64,000 nucleotides of DNA, taken from JAYWIG01 sp043789035 (lineage in GTDB: Bacteria; Pseudomonadota; Gammaproteobacteria; Burkholderiales; Burkholderiaceae_E). Below the pieces are notes generated by a model. The model had not been told where the DNA came from and made no database searches. It saw nothing but the letters and a program-made list of their open reading frames with translations. The stretch is from NCBI GenBank assembly GCA_043789035.1, contig JAYWIG010000039.1, positions 5,139 through 69,138 of the forward strand, in the 5' to 3' direction. Below, piece by piece: positions 17,122 through 25,989 of this stretch. How positions within the stretch are numbered: the first letter of the stretch is position 1; each line of letters opens with the position of its first letter. The position numbers were made by a program, and so were the translations under genes.

Positions 17122-19196
17122 ATCCTAGGCTAGTGCTACAGCTTTGGCGTCAAAGATGGGGGAAGGCCGAGGAAGGCTTTGCTGAAAAGATGTACGTTGA
17201 AGGCAAGATATCAGATTGGCTGGGAAACGTACCGTATTCAACGGTATGGAGTAACGCCGGAGTAACTGGCTTAGTGGTGCTTGTAAGCGCAGTTTTTCTT
17301 TTGGTTGTTAGCCAAATCAACTTCTCCATGAACGGACAAATTACATTTGCTGGTTTAATGATCACGATCGCAATGTACTTACGCCGTTTCAAAGGCCAAT
17401 TAATTACCCTTATGCTTGCGTGTCTATCACTAATTTGTACGCTTCAATACTTCATATGGAGGTTGGAGCAATCAATAGCCGAGCAGACTGGCATTGCATT
17501 TGTTTGGGCCTTTGTTGTTGGTTCAGCCGAAGTTTGCGTAGCGTTTTACCTAGCCGTCGGTTGGCTCATTCACCTATGGCCTAGCGAACAAGGGGAAGTT
17601 GTTCTTGGTCCAAACGAAAACGCCTATCCATTGATCGATCTCGTCATCATTTGCTCAGATGCCGATGAGCAACAAGCCACTAAACAAATAAATGCCGGTG
17701 CCGGCCTAGACTGGCCAACTAAAAAAGTTCAACTTTTTATTACCGATTCACAAAATAGACAAGCGATTAAAGAACTCGCGGCAAAACTTAATGCAAATTT
17801 CAACGAGACACTAGCGTCAAACATTGCAGTAGGCACCAGTGATCTGCTTGTGCTGATCGAGGTAGGAGATGACGACCCAACGCTACTGCCAAAAGACTTT
17901 CTACAGCATACTATTGGGTGGTTCGTAGAGGACGCGGGTCTCGCTATTTTGTCGAATTCAACGCATTTCTTGGCACACAAACCTTGTGAAAAAATTCTAA
18001 GAAAGTATTCGCAGTCAAGCCATAGCCGCGCGGTCCTTCGGCGAGCAGAATTACCTATTGACCAGAACGCTACTAACAACGCCCTAAAAGCCAGACTAAA
18101 AGCCAGAAGCGCGTTACTCGTCGATGCACCTGTTCGGCAGGCAAACGTGCAAAGTAAGTTTCTTCGGGTTGATCGTGCCGATTCAAACGTAATTACACAA
18201 GGCAAAGAAGCCCTTGTTAACCTATACCAAATGCTACAGTTTTATAGCCTGCTCGTAACGCTCTTGTTTTTTGTCGTACCGGTTGCAACCCTTTTCGGCG
18301 GTGTACGACTATTGCAAGCTCCAATTGAATGGTGGGCCGCACACTTTTTACCATTTCTAGCCTTAGGCGCAATCACAGAAGCTAGATGTAGGGGTAACTA
18401 CCGATTAGGGACATTGAAGGATATCAAAGAACTCGCTCTGAGCGCTTACTTCCTTGTTCCCGCGGCAAAGTCATTCTTAAAAACAAAACTTGCAAGCCCA
18501 GCAGTTGCAATCACTCGCTTTCAAGCAGATCAAAATACGTACCAGTTGCTTCGCACCACCGTCATTTATTTACTTTTTTGGGCAAACACTATCGGTGCCT
18601 TGCTGGGTTTCTGGGCATTACTTTTCGGAAGTACGATTCAAATTGAATGGTCGATTTTTTTCTGCGTTTGGGCGATTTGCAACTCGGCAATTTTGCTTGC
18701 AAAAAAAGCTATCGATCATGAATCCAGTGAAGTAAAGTATTTCGCTAAGAATCAAGGAAATCTAAACGGCGCAATTCGAATGCCATTTGGAAGAACACTC
18801 GCCTGTGAAACGATGAACTTTCCAAGCCCAACGCTAACCCTAAAGACGCCGGCGACAATAGGGCTGAGTAAAGATTCAGAGGCTCAGGTGATACTCCAAC
18901 ATCAAAATAAATCTTATGCACTGAAGACTAAAATTTTAGAAATCAATGATCAACAATGCACAGTGTTGGTAGGTTCAGACTCTCAATCCGAATACCAAGC
19001 ACTAAAAGATGCGGTGTTTGCACGAGGTGCCAATTGGCCGAAATGGCTACCAGATCAAAATGCAGATAAACCGTTTCCAGATTGGGTCTACAAAACCGTA
19101 GCAATTATTTCTGGCAAATCGGTAGATTTACTCACCAGTCTGACGACACGACCGAGCTGGGAGATCTTCATTCAACTTTGGAAAAAACAAAAATGA
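17118..19196 (+). CDS. BcsA-like protein lacking glycosyltransferase motifs
   Basis: A 692-residue membrane protein aligned by eye with BcsA: N-terminal helices to residue 155, DWPTKKVQLFITD (198-210) where BcsA has DWPxxKLxIYLLDDG, FLQHTIGWFVEDAGLAIL (261-278) after the DxD site, then ALVNLYQMLQFYSLLVTLLFFVVPVATLFGGVRLLQA, which matches the helices after QxxRW. The DDG reads TDS, the DxD reads EVGDDD in shifted context, and the block with TED and QxxRW is missing (about 60 residues instead of about 150 between residues 305 and 367). A C-terminal PilZ-like part lacks RxxxR. It is probably a non-catalytic partner of BcsB. Start by ATGA overlap with bcsQ. Confidence 0.85.
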   Translation: MNPRLVLQLWRQRWGKAEEGFAEKMYVEGKISDWLGNVPYSTVWSNAGVTGLVVLVSAVFLLVVSQINFSMNGQITFAGLMITIAMYLRRFKGQLITLMLACLSLICTLQYFIWRLEQSIAEQTGIAFVWAFVVGSAEVCVAFYLAVGWLIHLWPSEQGEVVLGPNENAYPLIDLVIICSDADEQQATKQINAGAGLDWPTKKVQLFITDSQNRQAIKELAAKLNANFNETLASNIAVGTSDLLVLIEVGDDDPTLLPKDFLQHTIGWFVEDAGLAILSNSTHFLAHKPCEKILRKYSQSSHSRAVLRRAELPIDQNATNNALKARLKARSALLVDAPVRQANVQSKFLRVDRADSNVITQGKEALVNLYQMLQFYSLLVTLLFFVVPVATLFGGVRLLQAPIEWWAAHFLPFLALGAITEARCRGNYRLGTLKDIKELALSAYFLVPAAKSFLKTKLASPAVAITRFQADQNTYQLLRTTVIYLLFWANTIGALLGFWALLFGSTIQIEWSIFFCVWAICNSAILLAKKAIDHESSEVKYFAKNQGNLNGAIRMPFGRTLACETMNFPSPTLTLKTPATIGLSKDSEAQVILQHQNKSYALKTKILEINDQQCTVLVGSDSQSEYQALKDAVFARGANWPKWLPDQNADKPFPDWVYKTVAIISGKSVDLLTSLTTRPSWEIFIQLWKKQK

Positions 19197-21562
19197 ACTT
19201 AAACCATCGTAAGACTTGGCTGCCGTTCGTTGATCGCTATTTGCTCGCTTTCTCCATCGTTGTAACGCTAATGATTGTTAGCCAACCTACTTTTTCCCAG
19301 ACAAAACAACCTGTCGCAACAGAAACGGCTAAAGTCAAATCTTCGGTCACAACACAAGCAGTTAGTGCACTAAAAACCGTAAAAGCAGCGCCGCCATTAG
19401 AAACACCCCTTCCGATTGCTAGTGGTGTCGAAAACTCAAATTCAGGACGCCGAGTTATTAGCCTTCCTATCAAGCAAATAGGCGCATGGTCAGCAATTAA
19501 ATTGAGAGGAGTTGACGCATCCAGAGTTCTGGCCTTCACTGTTAGAGCCGACGAGATGATTGTCGGAGCAAGACTTAGCTTGAATTATGACTACTCACCT
19601 TCATTGATTGAGGAATTGAGCCATCTTAAAGTTCTTATCAACGACAAAATTACTGCAGTCGAACAGCTCAGCCTAAACAAGGGCGTTGGTATAAAGAAGG
19701 AATATGTCCTTGATCACACCAATATGAAGGAATATAACGAACTTCGTTTTAATTTTATTGGTCACTACACGAGGCAATGTGAAGATCCTTTTCACTCTTC
19801 GCTTTGGCTCTCCATCAATGAATCTACTACGCTTGAGCTGACTGTTGTACCGCGCGCAATCAGTGCGGATCTAAAGTATTTGCCTGCCCCGTTTCTCGAC
19901 AAAAGGGACACTAATCCCTTAAATTTACCGGTTGTATTTTCCGCAACGCCATCGCTGGGAACCCTTAAGGCTGCCGGAATCGTTACATCTTGGTTTGCAC
20001 TTCAAGCGGGTACTCGAGGCGCGCAATTTCCTGCCTTTTTGAATGAATTACCGAAGACCCATGCCATTGTTTTTATCAATGGCAATGAAGATGTAGCGGG
20101 GTATAAAGGTGTGCCCGGCGCGTTAATCTCCATTCAACCTAATCCTAATAATCCTCAGGCTCAATTGCTTATTATCAATGGCACCTCTGATGTGGATTTG
20201 CTCAAAGTCGCTAGTGCCCTTGCGCTCATGCATCAAACCATGGCAGGCAGAAGTGTTGGCATCACTGAAGACGTAGTGTCTGCACTCAGAAAGCCGTATG
20301 ATGCGCCGGCTTGGATAAGAACAGATCGGCCTATGAAATTCGGCGAATTGGCAAAACTCGAAGAGCTTAAAGTGCAAGGTTACTACCCAGAGTACATTCG
20401 CGTAAATTATCGAGTTCCTCCCGATGTATTTACCTGGCGCACAAACGGTGCACCTATCGATTTGAAGTATCGAGCGACGCGCTTGCCGTTTCATAAAAAC
20501 TCGGCCTTAAACGTCGGTATCAACAACAACTTTATCGATACGATTGCATTAAATGATCCTGCTGAAAACCCTGCAAATATTCAGCTCATCCAAACTGCGA
20601 AAAAATCGGTACGTGACGCTCATCTTAAGCTGCCGCCATATGCACTGGGGGGACGCGATCAGATGCAATTCGCATTTTCCTTTGATGTTATTAAGCAGGG
20701 TGAATGCCAAGCCTTGCCTCCGGACAATTTAACCGCATCGATTGACGCAGAATCAACGATTGATTTCAGCGTGTTCCCAAAATTCACCGCTCTGCCTAAT
20801 CTCGCATTTTTTACCCAAATCGGGTTCCCTTTTACACGCGTCGCTGACTTATCAGAGACTAATGTGGTGATTTCGGATAGACCTACATCTGACGAAATCG
20901 GAGTTTACCTAATGGTGATGGGACGCATGGCCGAGGCGACCGGCTACCCACCAATAAATCATACCCTTATCAGCATTGCTGAAGTTGGCAGGGATATAGA
21001 TAAAGACCTGATCATCATTGGTACTAGCCAGAGCCAGAAGCTCTTGTCCGATTGGGCTGCCAAGATGCCAGTGTATACCGACGGTGGCATTCGAAAGCTT
21101 AGGGAGGCAAACGTTAGTTGGCGGCCCACCTATCGCTGGGAACAAAAAGACATTGACGGAGATACAAAACCTAAGGGCTCCGTGAACCTTTCAGGCGTGG
21201 GTAACTTGGTCGCCATGATGGGTTTCGAATCTCCGCTGAAAGCCACTAGAAGCGTCGTTTTTCTGTATGCGGATCAAGCCAGCGACTTTAAGCGAATGAT
21301 CGAAACATTGCTTGATTCAGAGCGAGTGAGAAATATTCAGGGTGACTTTGTAGTCGTTGGTGACAAGGCAATTCAGCACGCCAGAGCAAGCGATACCTAC
21401 TACCTTGGACACATTCCTTGGTACAACAAGTTTCGTTGGTTCTTAGCCGACAACCCCATCCTAGTCGCATTTGTCGCATTGCTTCTAGCGTTACTGGCCT
21501 CCGCTGTTTTGTATAGGCCATTGAAGTTCGTCACAAATAAAGTATTCAAAAAAGGCAAATGA
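19193..21562 (+). CDS. bcsB: BcsB-like periplasmic polysaccharide synthase subunit
   Basis: A 789-residue protein with an N-terminal signal (helix about 18-35), a large periplasmic part with two carbohydrate-binding/flavodoxin-like repeats and a C-terminal membrane anchor (NPILVAFVALLLALLASAVLY). Family features are the ELRFNFIGHYTRQCEDPFHSSLW segment near residue 190 (Cys-Glu-Asp-Pro) and a second copy near QMQFAFSFDVIKQGEC. BcsB guides the glycan through the periplasm and its anchor completes the BcsA channel. Both ends overlap neighbours by ATGA. Confidence 0.9.
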   Translation: MNLNHRKTWLPFVDRYLLAFSIVVTLMIVSQPTFSQTKQPVATETAKVKSSVTTQAVSALKTVKAAPPLETPLPIASGVENSNSGRRVISLPIKQIGAWSAIKLRGVDASRVLAFTVRADEMIVGARLSLNYDYSPSLIEELSHLKVLINDKITAVEQLSLNKGVGIKKEYVLDHTNMKEYNELRFNFIGHYTRQCEDPFHSSLWLSINESTTLELTVVPRAISADLKYLPAPFLDKRDTNPLNLPVVFSATPSLGTLKAAGIVTSWFALQAGTRGAQFPAFLNELPKTHAIVFINGNEDVAGYKGVPGALISIQPNPNNPQAQLLIINGTSDVDLLKVASALALMHQTMAGRSVGITEDVVSALRKPYDAPAWIRTDRPMKFGELAKLEELKVQGYYPEYIRVNYRVPPDVFTWRTNGAPIDLKYRATRLPFHKNSALNVGINNNFIDTIALNDPAENPANIQLIQTAKKSVRDAHLKLPPYALGGRDQMQFAFSFDVIKQGECQALPPDNLTASIDAESTIDFSVFPKFTALPNLAFFTQIGFPFTRVADLSETNVVISDRPTSDEIGVYLMVMGRMAEATGYPPINHTLISIAEVGRDIDKDLIIIGTSQSQKLLSDWAAKMPVYTDGGIRKLREANVSWRPTYRWEQKDIDGDTKPKGSVNLSGVGNLVAMMGFESPLKATRSVVFLYADQASDFKRMIETLLDSERVRNIQGDFVVVGDKAIQHARASDTYYLGHIPWYNKFRWFLADNPILVAFVALLLALLASAVLYRPLKFVTNKVFKKGK

Positions 21563-22308
21563 AAACTGTCGCGTTTATTTCTGGTAAAGGAGGGGTTGGG
21601 AAATCCACCGTTTGCGCAAACTTAGCCGTTGCGCTGGCAAAGCGTGGAAAGAAAGTGGCCGTTATTGATCTCGATCCACAGAACAGCCAGCGTTTGCATC
21701 TTGGCCTAGGTGTTGACGAGATAGCGGGCTTGGTACGCGAAAGCATTGATGTCACTGCATTATTCGATAGCCCCTTTGGCGTATTTTTTATCCCTTTCGG
21801 GCGTGCCAGCGATGAAGATTTAGAAGAGTTCAGAAGCCTATTGCTTAAAGAAGATCAATGGGTGCGCAACCGAATTGCCAGCCTCGTTTCTTGCGGCTTC
21901 GATTATGTATTTCTAGACACACCTCCCGGCGCATCGGTCTACTTAGAGCAAGCCATTAATGCGGCGAACAAAGCAATCGTAGTGGTACTGCCGGATGCGG
22001 CATCGTTTCTAACCCTGTCGAAAACGACATCACTTATTGCACAGTATTCGGCAGGCAGAAGTGACTTTCAAGGAGCCATAAGACTCATCAATCAGATGCC
22101 AACCGAAAGTCGATTGGGTCATCAAGTTCGAGACGCCATTTATGCGGATTCCACCATGCCGGTGATACCGCTCGTTATTCATAAAGACAGCGCTGTATCG
22201 CAGTCTCTTGCCTTCGAGCAACCCGTACTTGAGTACGAACCGGGCACTATGGCAAGCCTAGACTTCCAGTATTTAGCTGATTGGTTTTTAGACAGCATGC
22301 AGCAATGA
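21559..22308 (+). CDS. BcsQ-like MinD/ParA ATPase, copy 2
   Basis: A 249-residue ATPase with Walker A SGKGGVGKST (8-17), VIDLDPQNSQRLHLG and FLDTPPGASVYLEQAI. It is a paralogue of the BcsQ at 16357 (same VIDLDPQN motif, PPG switch and C-terminal SLAFEQPVLEYEPGTMASLDFQYLADW). Two BcsQ genes flanking the BcsA/BcsB pair suggest a heteromeric or two-pole positioning device. ATGA overlaps link it to bcsB before and the GH18-like gene after. Confidence 0.85.
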   Translation: MKTVAFISGKGGVGKSTVCANLAVALAKRGKKVAVIDLDPQNSQRLHLGLGVDEIAGLVRESIDVTALFDSPFGVFFIPFGRASDEDLEEFRSLLLKEDQWVRNRIASLVSCGFDYVFLDTPPGASVYLEQAINAANKAIVVVLPDAASFLTLSKTTSLIAQYSAGRSDFQGAIRLINQMPTESRLGHQVRDAIYADSTMPVIPLVIHKDSAVSQSLAFEQPVLEYEPGTMASLDFQYLADWFLDSMQQ

Positions 22309-23411
22309 CATTTCGCCTCGTTTGTAGTCTATTTGCGGCTTTAACATTATTGACATTGATAACACCGCAAACAGTGTTCGCGAATACCTCGCATAAGGCT
22401 TGGGTGTATCAGGCATGGTGGCAACCTGAAAGTTGGAAGAAAGCGCCTCTCGATAAGATTGATCGAGTACTTTTCTTTGAAATCAAAGTAAACCCCAATG
22501 GCACTATTTCCGAGAAGAACGGCTGGCCAGAAAAATGGTTTGACCTAAGCGCTGCGTTACATAAAGCCAATACACCGCTTGACCTCACACTCACTTTGCT
22601 GAACACCAAAGATTTTCAGGAGGTTTTTTCATCTGATCAAGCCACCGCAACCCTTCTGGAGCATGCGGCAAACCTTGCGAGCGATAAAACCGTCGCTGGT
22701 ATACATTTAGATTTCGAGGTTTACACGACTCTACCTGAAGCAGTTAAAACGCGATTTCAGAAATTTGTGATCGATTTAGCAAAAAGACTTCGAAGTACGA
22801 TTCCTGCCAAGAATTTATCGGTATTTTTGCCTATCGGTGGAACGGCCTCAATTTATACGGCGCAAGCCTTGACCGAAGTAAATTATGTGGTCGCACAAGG
22901 CTACGACGCGCACTGGGCCAGCGGAGCAAACGCTGGGCCAGTCGCGCCATTAGACGGTGCGGGCGCTGTGACTTGGAAAAAGGCAGTTGCGCAGGCTCAG
23001 AAACTCGGCGTAAAACCTTCCAAACTCTTACTTAGTTACCCGTTTTATGGGTACGAATGGCGAACCGCAGATAAAAATATCCAAGGCAATTCGATCGCGG
23101 AAGGTGTAACAACAACCCTCGCCCCGATGGATATAAAGGTCATGCCAGACATTCGGATCAACGTTGAGGACCGTATCAAAGCTTATAGGACTAGTAATGA
23201 CCTTCTTAGCAGTTCGTCGTTTTACCAATTCCAGAAAGACGGGCAGTGGGTAACTGGATGGTATGAAGGGCAATGGGCGTTGGGGAAAAAAATGCAATTT
23301 ATGCAAAATCAGAAAATAGCTGGCATGGCATTTTTTGTACTCGGCTATGACAATGGTAAGTTACTGAATTCATTTCTATCAAGTAACGATGCAAAAAAGG
23401 AACGAAGGTAA
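22305..23411 (+). CDS. Secreted GH18-like glycoside hydrolase
   Basis: A 368-residue protein with a signal peptide ending near VFANTSH. The barrel carries GIHLDFEVY, which keeps the last Asp and the catalytic Glu (Asp136, Glu138) of the GH18 DxxDxDxE motif but has His134 for the middle Asp, and AQGYDAHW resembling the MxYDxxW motif. GH18 enzymes cleave beta-1,4 GlcNAc bonds with the substrate acetamido group as nucleophile, so a GlcNAc-type polymer is suggested. It may be a polymer-trimming enzyme of this pathway. Start by ATGA overlap with the ATPase gene. Confidence 0.75.
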   Translation: MTFRLVCSLFAALTLLTLITPQTVFANTSHKAWVYQAWWQPESWKKAPLDKIDRVLFFEIKVNPNGTISEKNGWPEKWFDLSAALHKANTPLDLTLTLLNTKDFQEVFSSDQATATLLEHAANLASDKTVAGIHLDFEVYTTLPEAVKTRFQKFVIDLAKRLRSTIPAKNLSVFLPIGGTASIYTAQALTEVNYVVAQGYDAHWASGANAGPVAPLDGAGAVTWKKAVAQAQKLGVKPSKLLLSYPFYGYEWRTADKNIQGNSIAEGVTTTLAPMDIKVMPDIRINVEDRIKAYRTSNDLLSSSSFYQFQKDGQWVTGWYEGQWALGKKMQFMQNQKIAGMAFFVLGYDNGKLLNSFLSSNDAKKERR

Positions 23412-23419
23412 AGGTAAAC

Positions 23420-24805
23420 ATGGTCTTTAGTTCAAATTTATTCCTATTTGCCTTTTTACCTCTGTTTTTGCTTTGTTACTACGCGGTGCCGTCAAAGTTT
23501 CGTTCGGCTCAGATCCTACTCTTTAGCTATGTATTTTATGCTTGGTGGCGCCCCGATTTCCTTTTTCTACTTATGGGAGTATCGGCCGGCACTTACGCAT
23601 TTGCTTTAGCTATTAACGCTACTGTCGATGAGACAAAGCGCTATCGCTTGCTCATCATAGCCGTGACTTTGAACTTAATGACTCTGGCCTACTTTAAGTA
23701 TGCGAACTTTGGTGTTGAAAGCTTCAACACAGCATTGGCCGCCCTCGGTGTTAACAAGATACCGTTCACTCATGTCTTGTTACCAATTGGTTTGTCTTTC
23801 TATATATTTCACGCCATTAGTTACCTTGTTGACATCTACCGGAAAGAGGCGCCTCCGGCGAGAAATCTTATCGATTTTGCCGCCTTCATCGCACTTTTTC
23901 CGCATCTAGTAGCGGGCCCGGTTCTTCGATATCACTTACTCGCGGAGCAATTCAAGAGTCGAGTTCATTCCATCGATCAATTCGCACGCGGATGCGTTAT
24001 CTTTATGGTCGGCTTTTGCATGAAGGTGTTGATTGCGGATTCAGTCGCCCCCCTAGCCGATGCAGCCTTCACCGCCGCCAACCCTAGTTTTATCGATGCC
24101 TGGCTAGGTACATTTGCTTACACGATTCAGCTATTCTTCGATTTCAGTGGTTACTCATCTATGGCGGTAGGCCTAGCTTTGATGATCGGATTCAAATTTC
24201 CCGAAAACTTTAACGACCCCTATCTTTCGGTTTCGATAACGGACTTTTGGAAGCGCTGGCATATGTCGCTTTCGAACTGGTTACGTGAATATCTCTATAT
24301 TCCATTAGGGGGCAATCGAAAAGGGGTATGGCGTACTTACCTTAACCTATTTCTCACTATGTTGCTTGGGGGTATATGGCATGGCGCTAACTGGACCTTC
24401 GTAGCCTGGGGAGCGTGGCATGGCGCGATTTTGGCCATTGAAAAATTCTACGGTGACAAATATGGGCCACTTCCAATTCCTCGATGGTTACGAATCGCGA
24501 AAACAATGTTGCTCGTCATGATCGGCTGGGTGTTTTTCAGAGCAGAAAGCCTTACAGATGCATGGCGTATGTTCAAGGCTATGCTCGGCTTAAGTGGTGT
24601 TGGTTTAAGCCCATCAATACTGTGGCAAATTAACTCCGACGCGCTTTGGGTACTTCTCATAGGGGCGGTGATGGTCTATGCGTTGCCAGTCATTCGTCGC
24701 TACGCGCATACCCCAATCCGCTTTTTGCTGATTCCTTTGTTCCTATGGGCGCTGACAACACTGTCCGCGCAATCGTTCACCCCGTTCCTTTACTTCCAGT
24801 TTTAA
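23420..24805 (+). CDS. algI: AlgI-like MBOAT O-acyltransferase
   Basis: A 461-residue inner-membrane protein of the MBOAT family, many hydrophobic segments, beginning MVFSSNLFLFAFLPLF as AlgI/WssH/DltB do. It shows QLFFDFSGYSSMAVGLALMIGF, SITDFWKRWHMSLSNWLREYLYIPLGGNR and GGIWHGANWTF with the catalytic His321. It would pass acetyl groups across the membrane for polymer O-acetylation by AlgJ-like partners. It lies 8 bases after the GH18-like gene. Confidence 0.95.
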   Translation: MVFSSNLFLFAFLPLFLLCYYAVPSKFRSAQILLFSYVFYAWWRPDFLFLLMGVSAGTYAFALAINATVDETKRYRLLIIAVTLNLMTLAYFKYANFGVESFNTALAALGVNKIPFTHVLLPIGLSFYIFHAISYLVDIYRKEAPPARNLIDFAAFIALFPHLVAGPVLRYHLLAEQFKSRVHSIDQFARGCVIFMVGFCMKVLIADSVAPLADAAFTAANPSFIDAWLGTFAYTIQLFFDFSGYSSMAVGLALMIGFKFPENFNDPYLSVSITDFWKRWHMSLSNWLREYLYIPLGGNRKGVWRTYLNLFLTMLLGGIWHGANWTFVAWGAWHGAILAIEKFYGDKYGPLPIPRWLRIAKTMLLVMIGWVFFRAESLTDAWRMFKAMLGLSGVGLSPSILWQINSDALWVLLIGAVMVYALPVIRRYAHTPIRFLLIPLFLWALTTLSAQSFTPFLYFQF

Positions 24806-24831
24806 CTTAAAGTGCGCGAAATACACCCGAA

Positions 24832-25989
24832 ATGAATACGCCAACTCAAGCTACACCCAAGCACACGCTTTTATGCGCAAGCGTCTTTAGCGGATTAATG
24901 GTGTTTGGCAGCTATCAAATTATGTTGTCTGCAACAAATCCCACAGGCTTAGAGTATCCAAGGACCTTCAAAGCATTCCAGGTTGGGGAGCTTACTCAAG
25001 GACTGGAAAAACAACTCGACTTAAAACTTCCTATTCGATCAACCTTGATTGCCCTTGCCAACACCATTCGGTATCAACTATTCGGTGGGGCAGGCGATCA
25101 GGTAAGAACGGGCAAGGATAACTGGCTTTTTATTGCAGACGAACTGAAGTATGAAGGGCCTCGCGCCCATAGTAAATCGACTGTAGATACTGCGGCGGCC
25201 TTACAAACAAGAGTTGGGTTAATTACTGATTTATCTAAACAGCTAGAAGCTCAGGGCGTCAAACTTGTCGTAGCACTGGTACCAGATAAGGCTAGGATTT
25301 ATGCAGATCAGCTCAAAAATGCAGACTACCCTGCTTATAACCAAGGGCGGTACAAATCGGCTTTGGACGGTTTAAAGAGCAATGGCGTTACGACCGTAGA
25401 TCTATTCGCAGTTTTAGCACCGGCCGCCAAACAAGGTGAAATTTACTACCGCACAGATACACATTGGAATCAAAAAGGTGCAGTATTGGCAGCCAAGGAA
25501 ATTGCTTCGGTTGTACAAAGCTTGAAGCTTGATTTACAGAAAACCACATTTACAACACAAGCTGCGGCTCAGTCCGAAGAGCGGCCTGGCGACTTAATTC
25601 GCTTAATGGGGTTGGAGTTCGTGTCCAATCGACTTAGACCTAAATCAGACCAAGAAAGCATTGAAATAACGGTCGAGGTCATCGAGAAAGGCGCAGCGCC
25701 AAAGTCGGTCGGTTTATTCGATGACACTAGCGTGCCAGTAGCATTAGTCGGAACATCTTACTCGCTCAGAGCCAATTTCCACGGCAGACTTCAAGAATTT
25801 ATGTCGGTTAAGGTACTCAACACAGCGAAGGATGGTGGAGGTTTTCTGCAAGCCATGACTGCGTACTTAAAGGACGATGCTTTTCGCACCGCCAAACCAA
25901 GGGTTCTCATCTGGGAGATCCCCGAGAGAATGCTACAGAGCCCTCTTCGCGATGAAAAGGGCTGGCTAGAGAAGAATTTACTTCAATGA
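24832..25989 (+). CDS. AlgJ/AlgX-like SGNH O-acetyltransferase, copy 1
   Basis: A 385-residue protein with an N-terminal membrane anchor and periplasmic SGNH-like domain. The catalytic motifs are present: RTDTHWN (Asp209, His211) and VGTSYS (Ser309). KDNWLFIADELKYEG matches the AlgJ/AlgX start of the domain. It should transfer acetyl groups from AlgI to the polymer. Its 3' end overlaps the 3' end of copy 2 on the other strand by 12 bases. Confidence 0.9.
   Translation: MNTPTQATPKHTLLCASVFSGLMVFGSYQIMLSATNPTGLEYPRTFKAFQVGELTQGLEKQLDLKLPIRSTLIALANTIRYQLFGGAGDQVRTGKDNWLFIADELKYEGPRAHSKSTVDTAAALQTRVGLITDLSKQLEAQGVKLVVALVPDKARIYADQLKNADYPAYNQGRYKSALDGLKSNGVTTVDLFAVLAPAAKQGEIYYRTDTHWNQKGAVLAAKEIASVVQSLKLDLQKTTFTTQAAAQSEERPGDLIRLMGLEFVSNRLRPKSDQESIEITVEVIEKGAAPKSVGLFDDTSVPVALVGTSYSLRANFHGRLQEFMSVKVLNTAKDGGGFLQAMTAYLKDDAFRTAKPRVLIWEIPERMLQSPLRDEKGWLEKNLLQ

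Noticed and set aside
17118..19196. Reading the BcsA-like gene as an ordinary active cellulose synthase
   Set aside because: DDG, DxD, TED and QxxRW cannot be found in place, and the linking segment is too short to hold them.
17118..19196. Reading the BcsA-like gene as a decaying pseudogene
   Set aside because: The frame is intact over 692 codons with ATGA coupling on both sides and conserved membrane segments.
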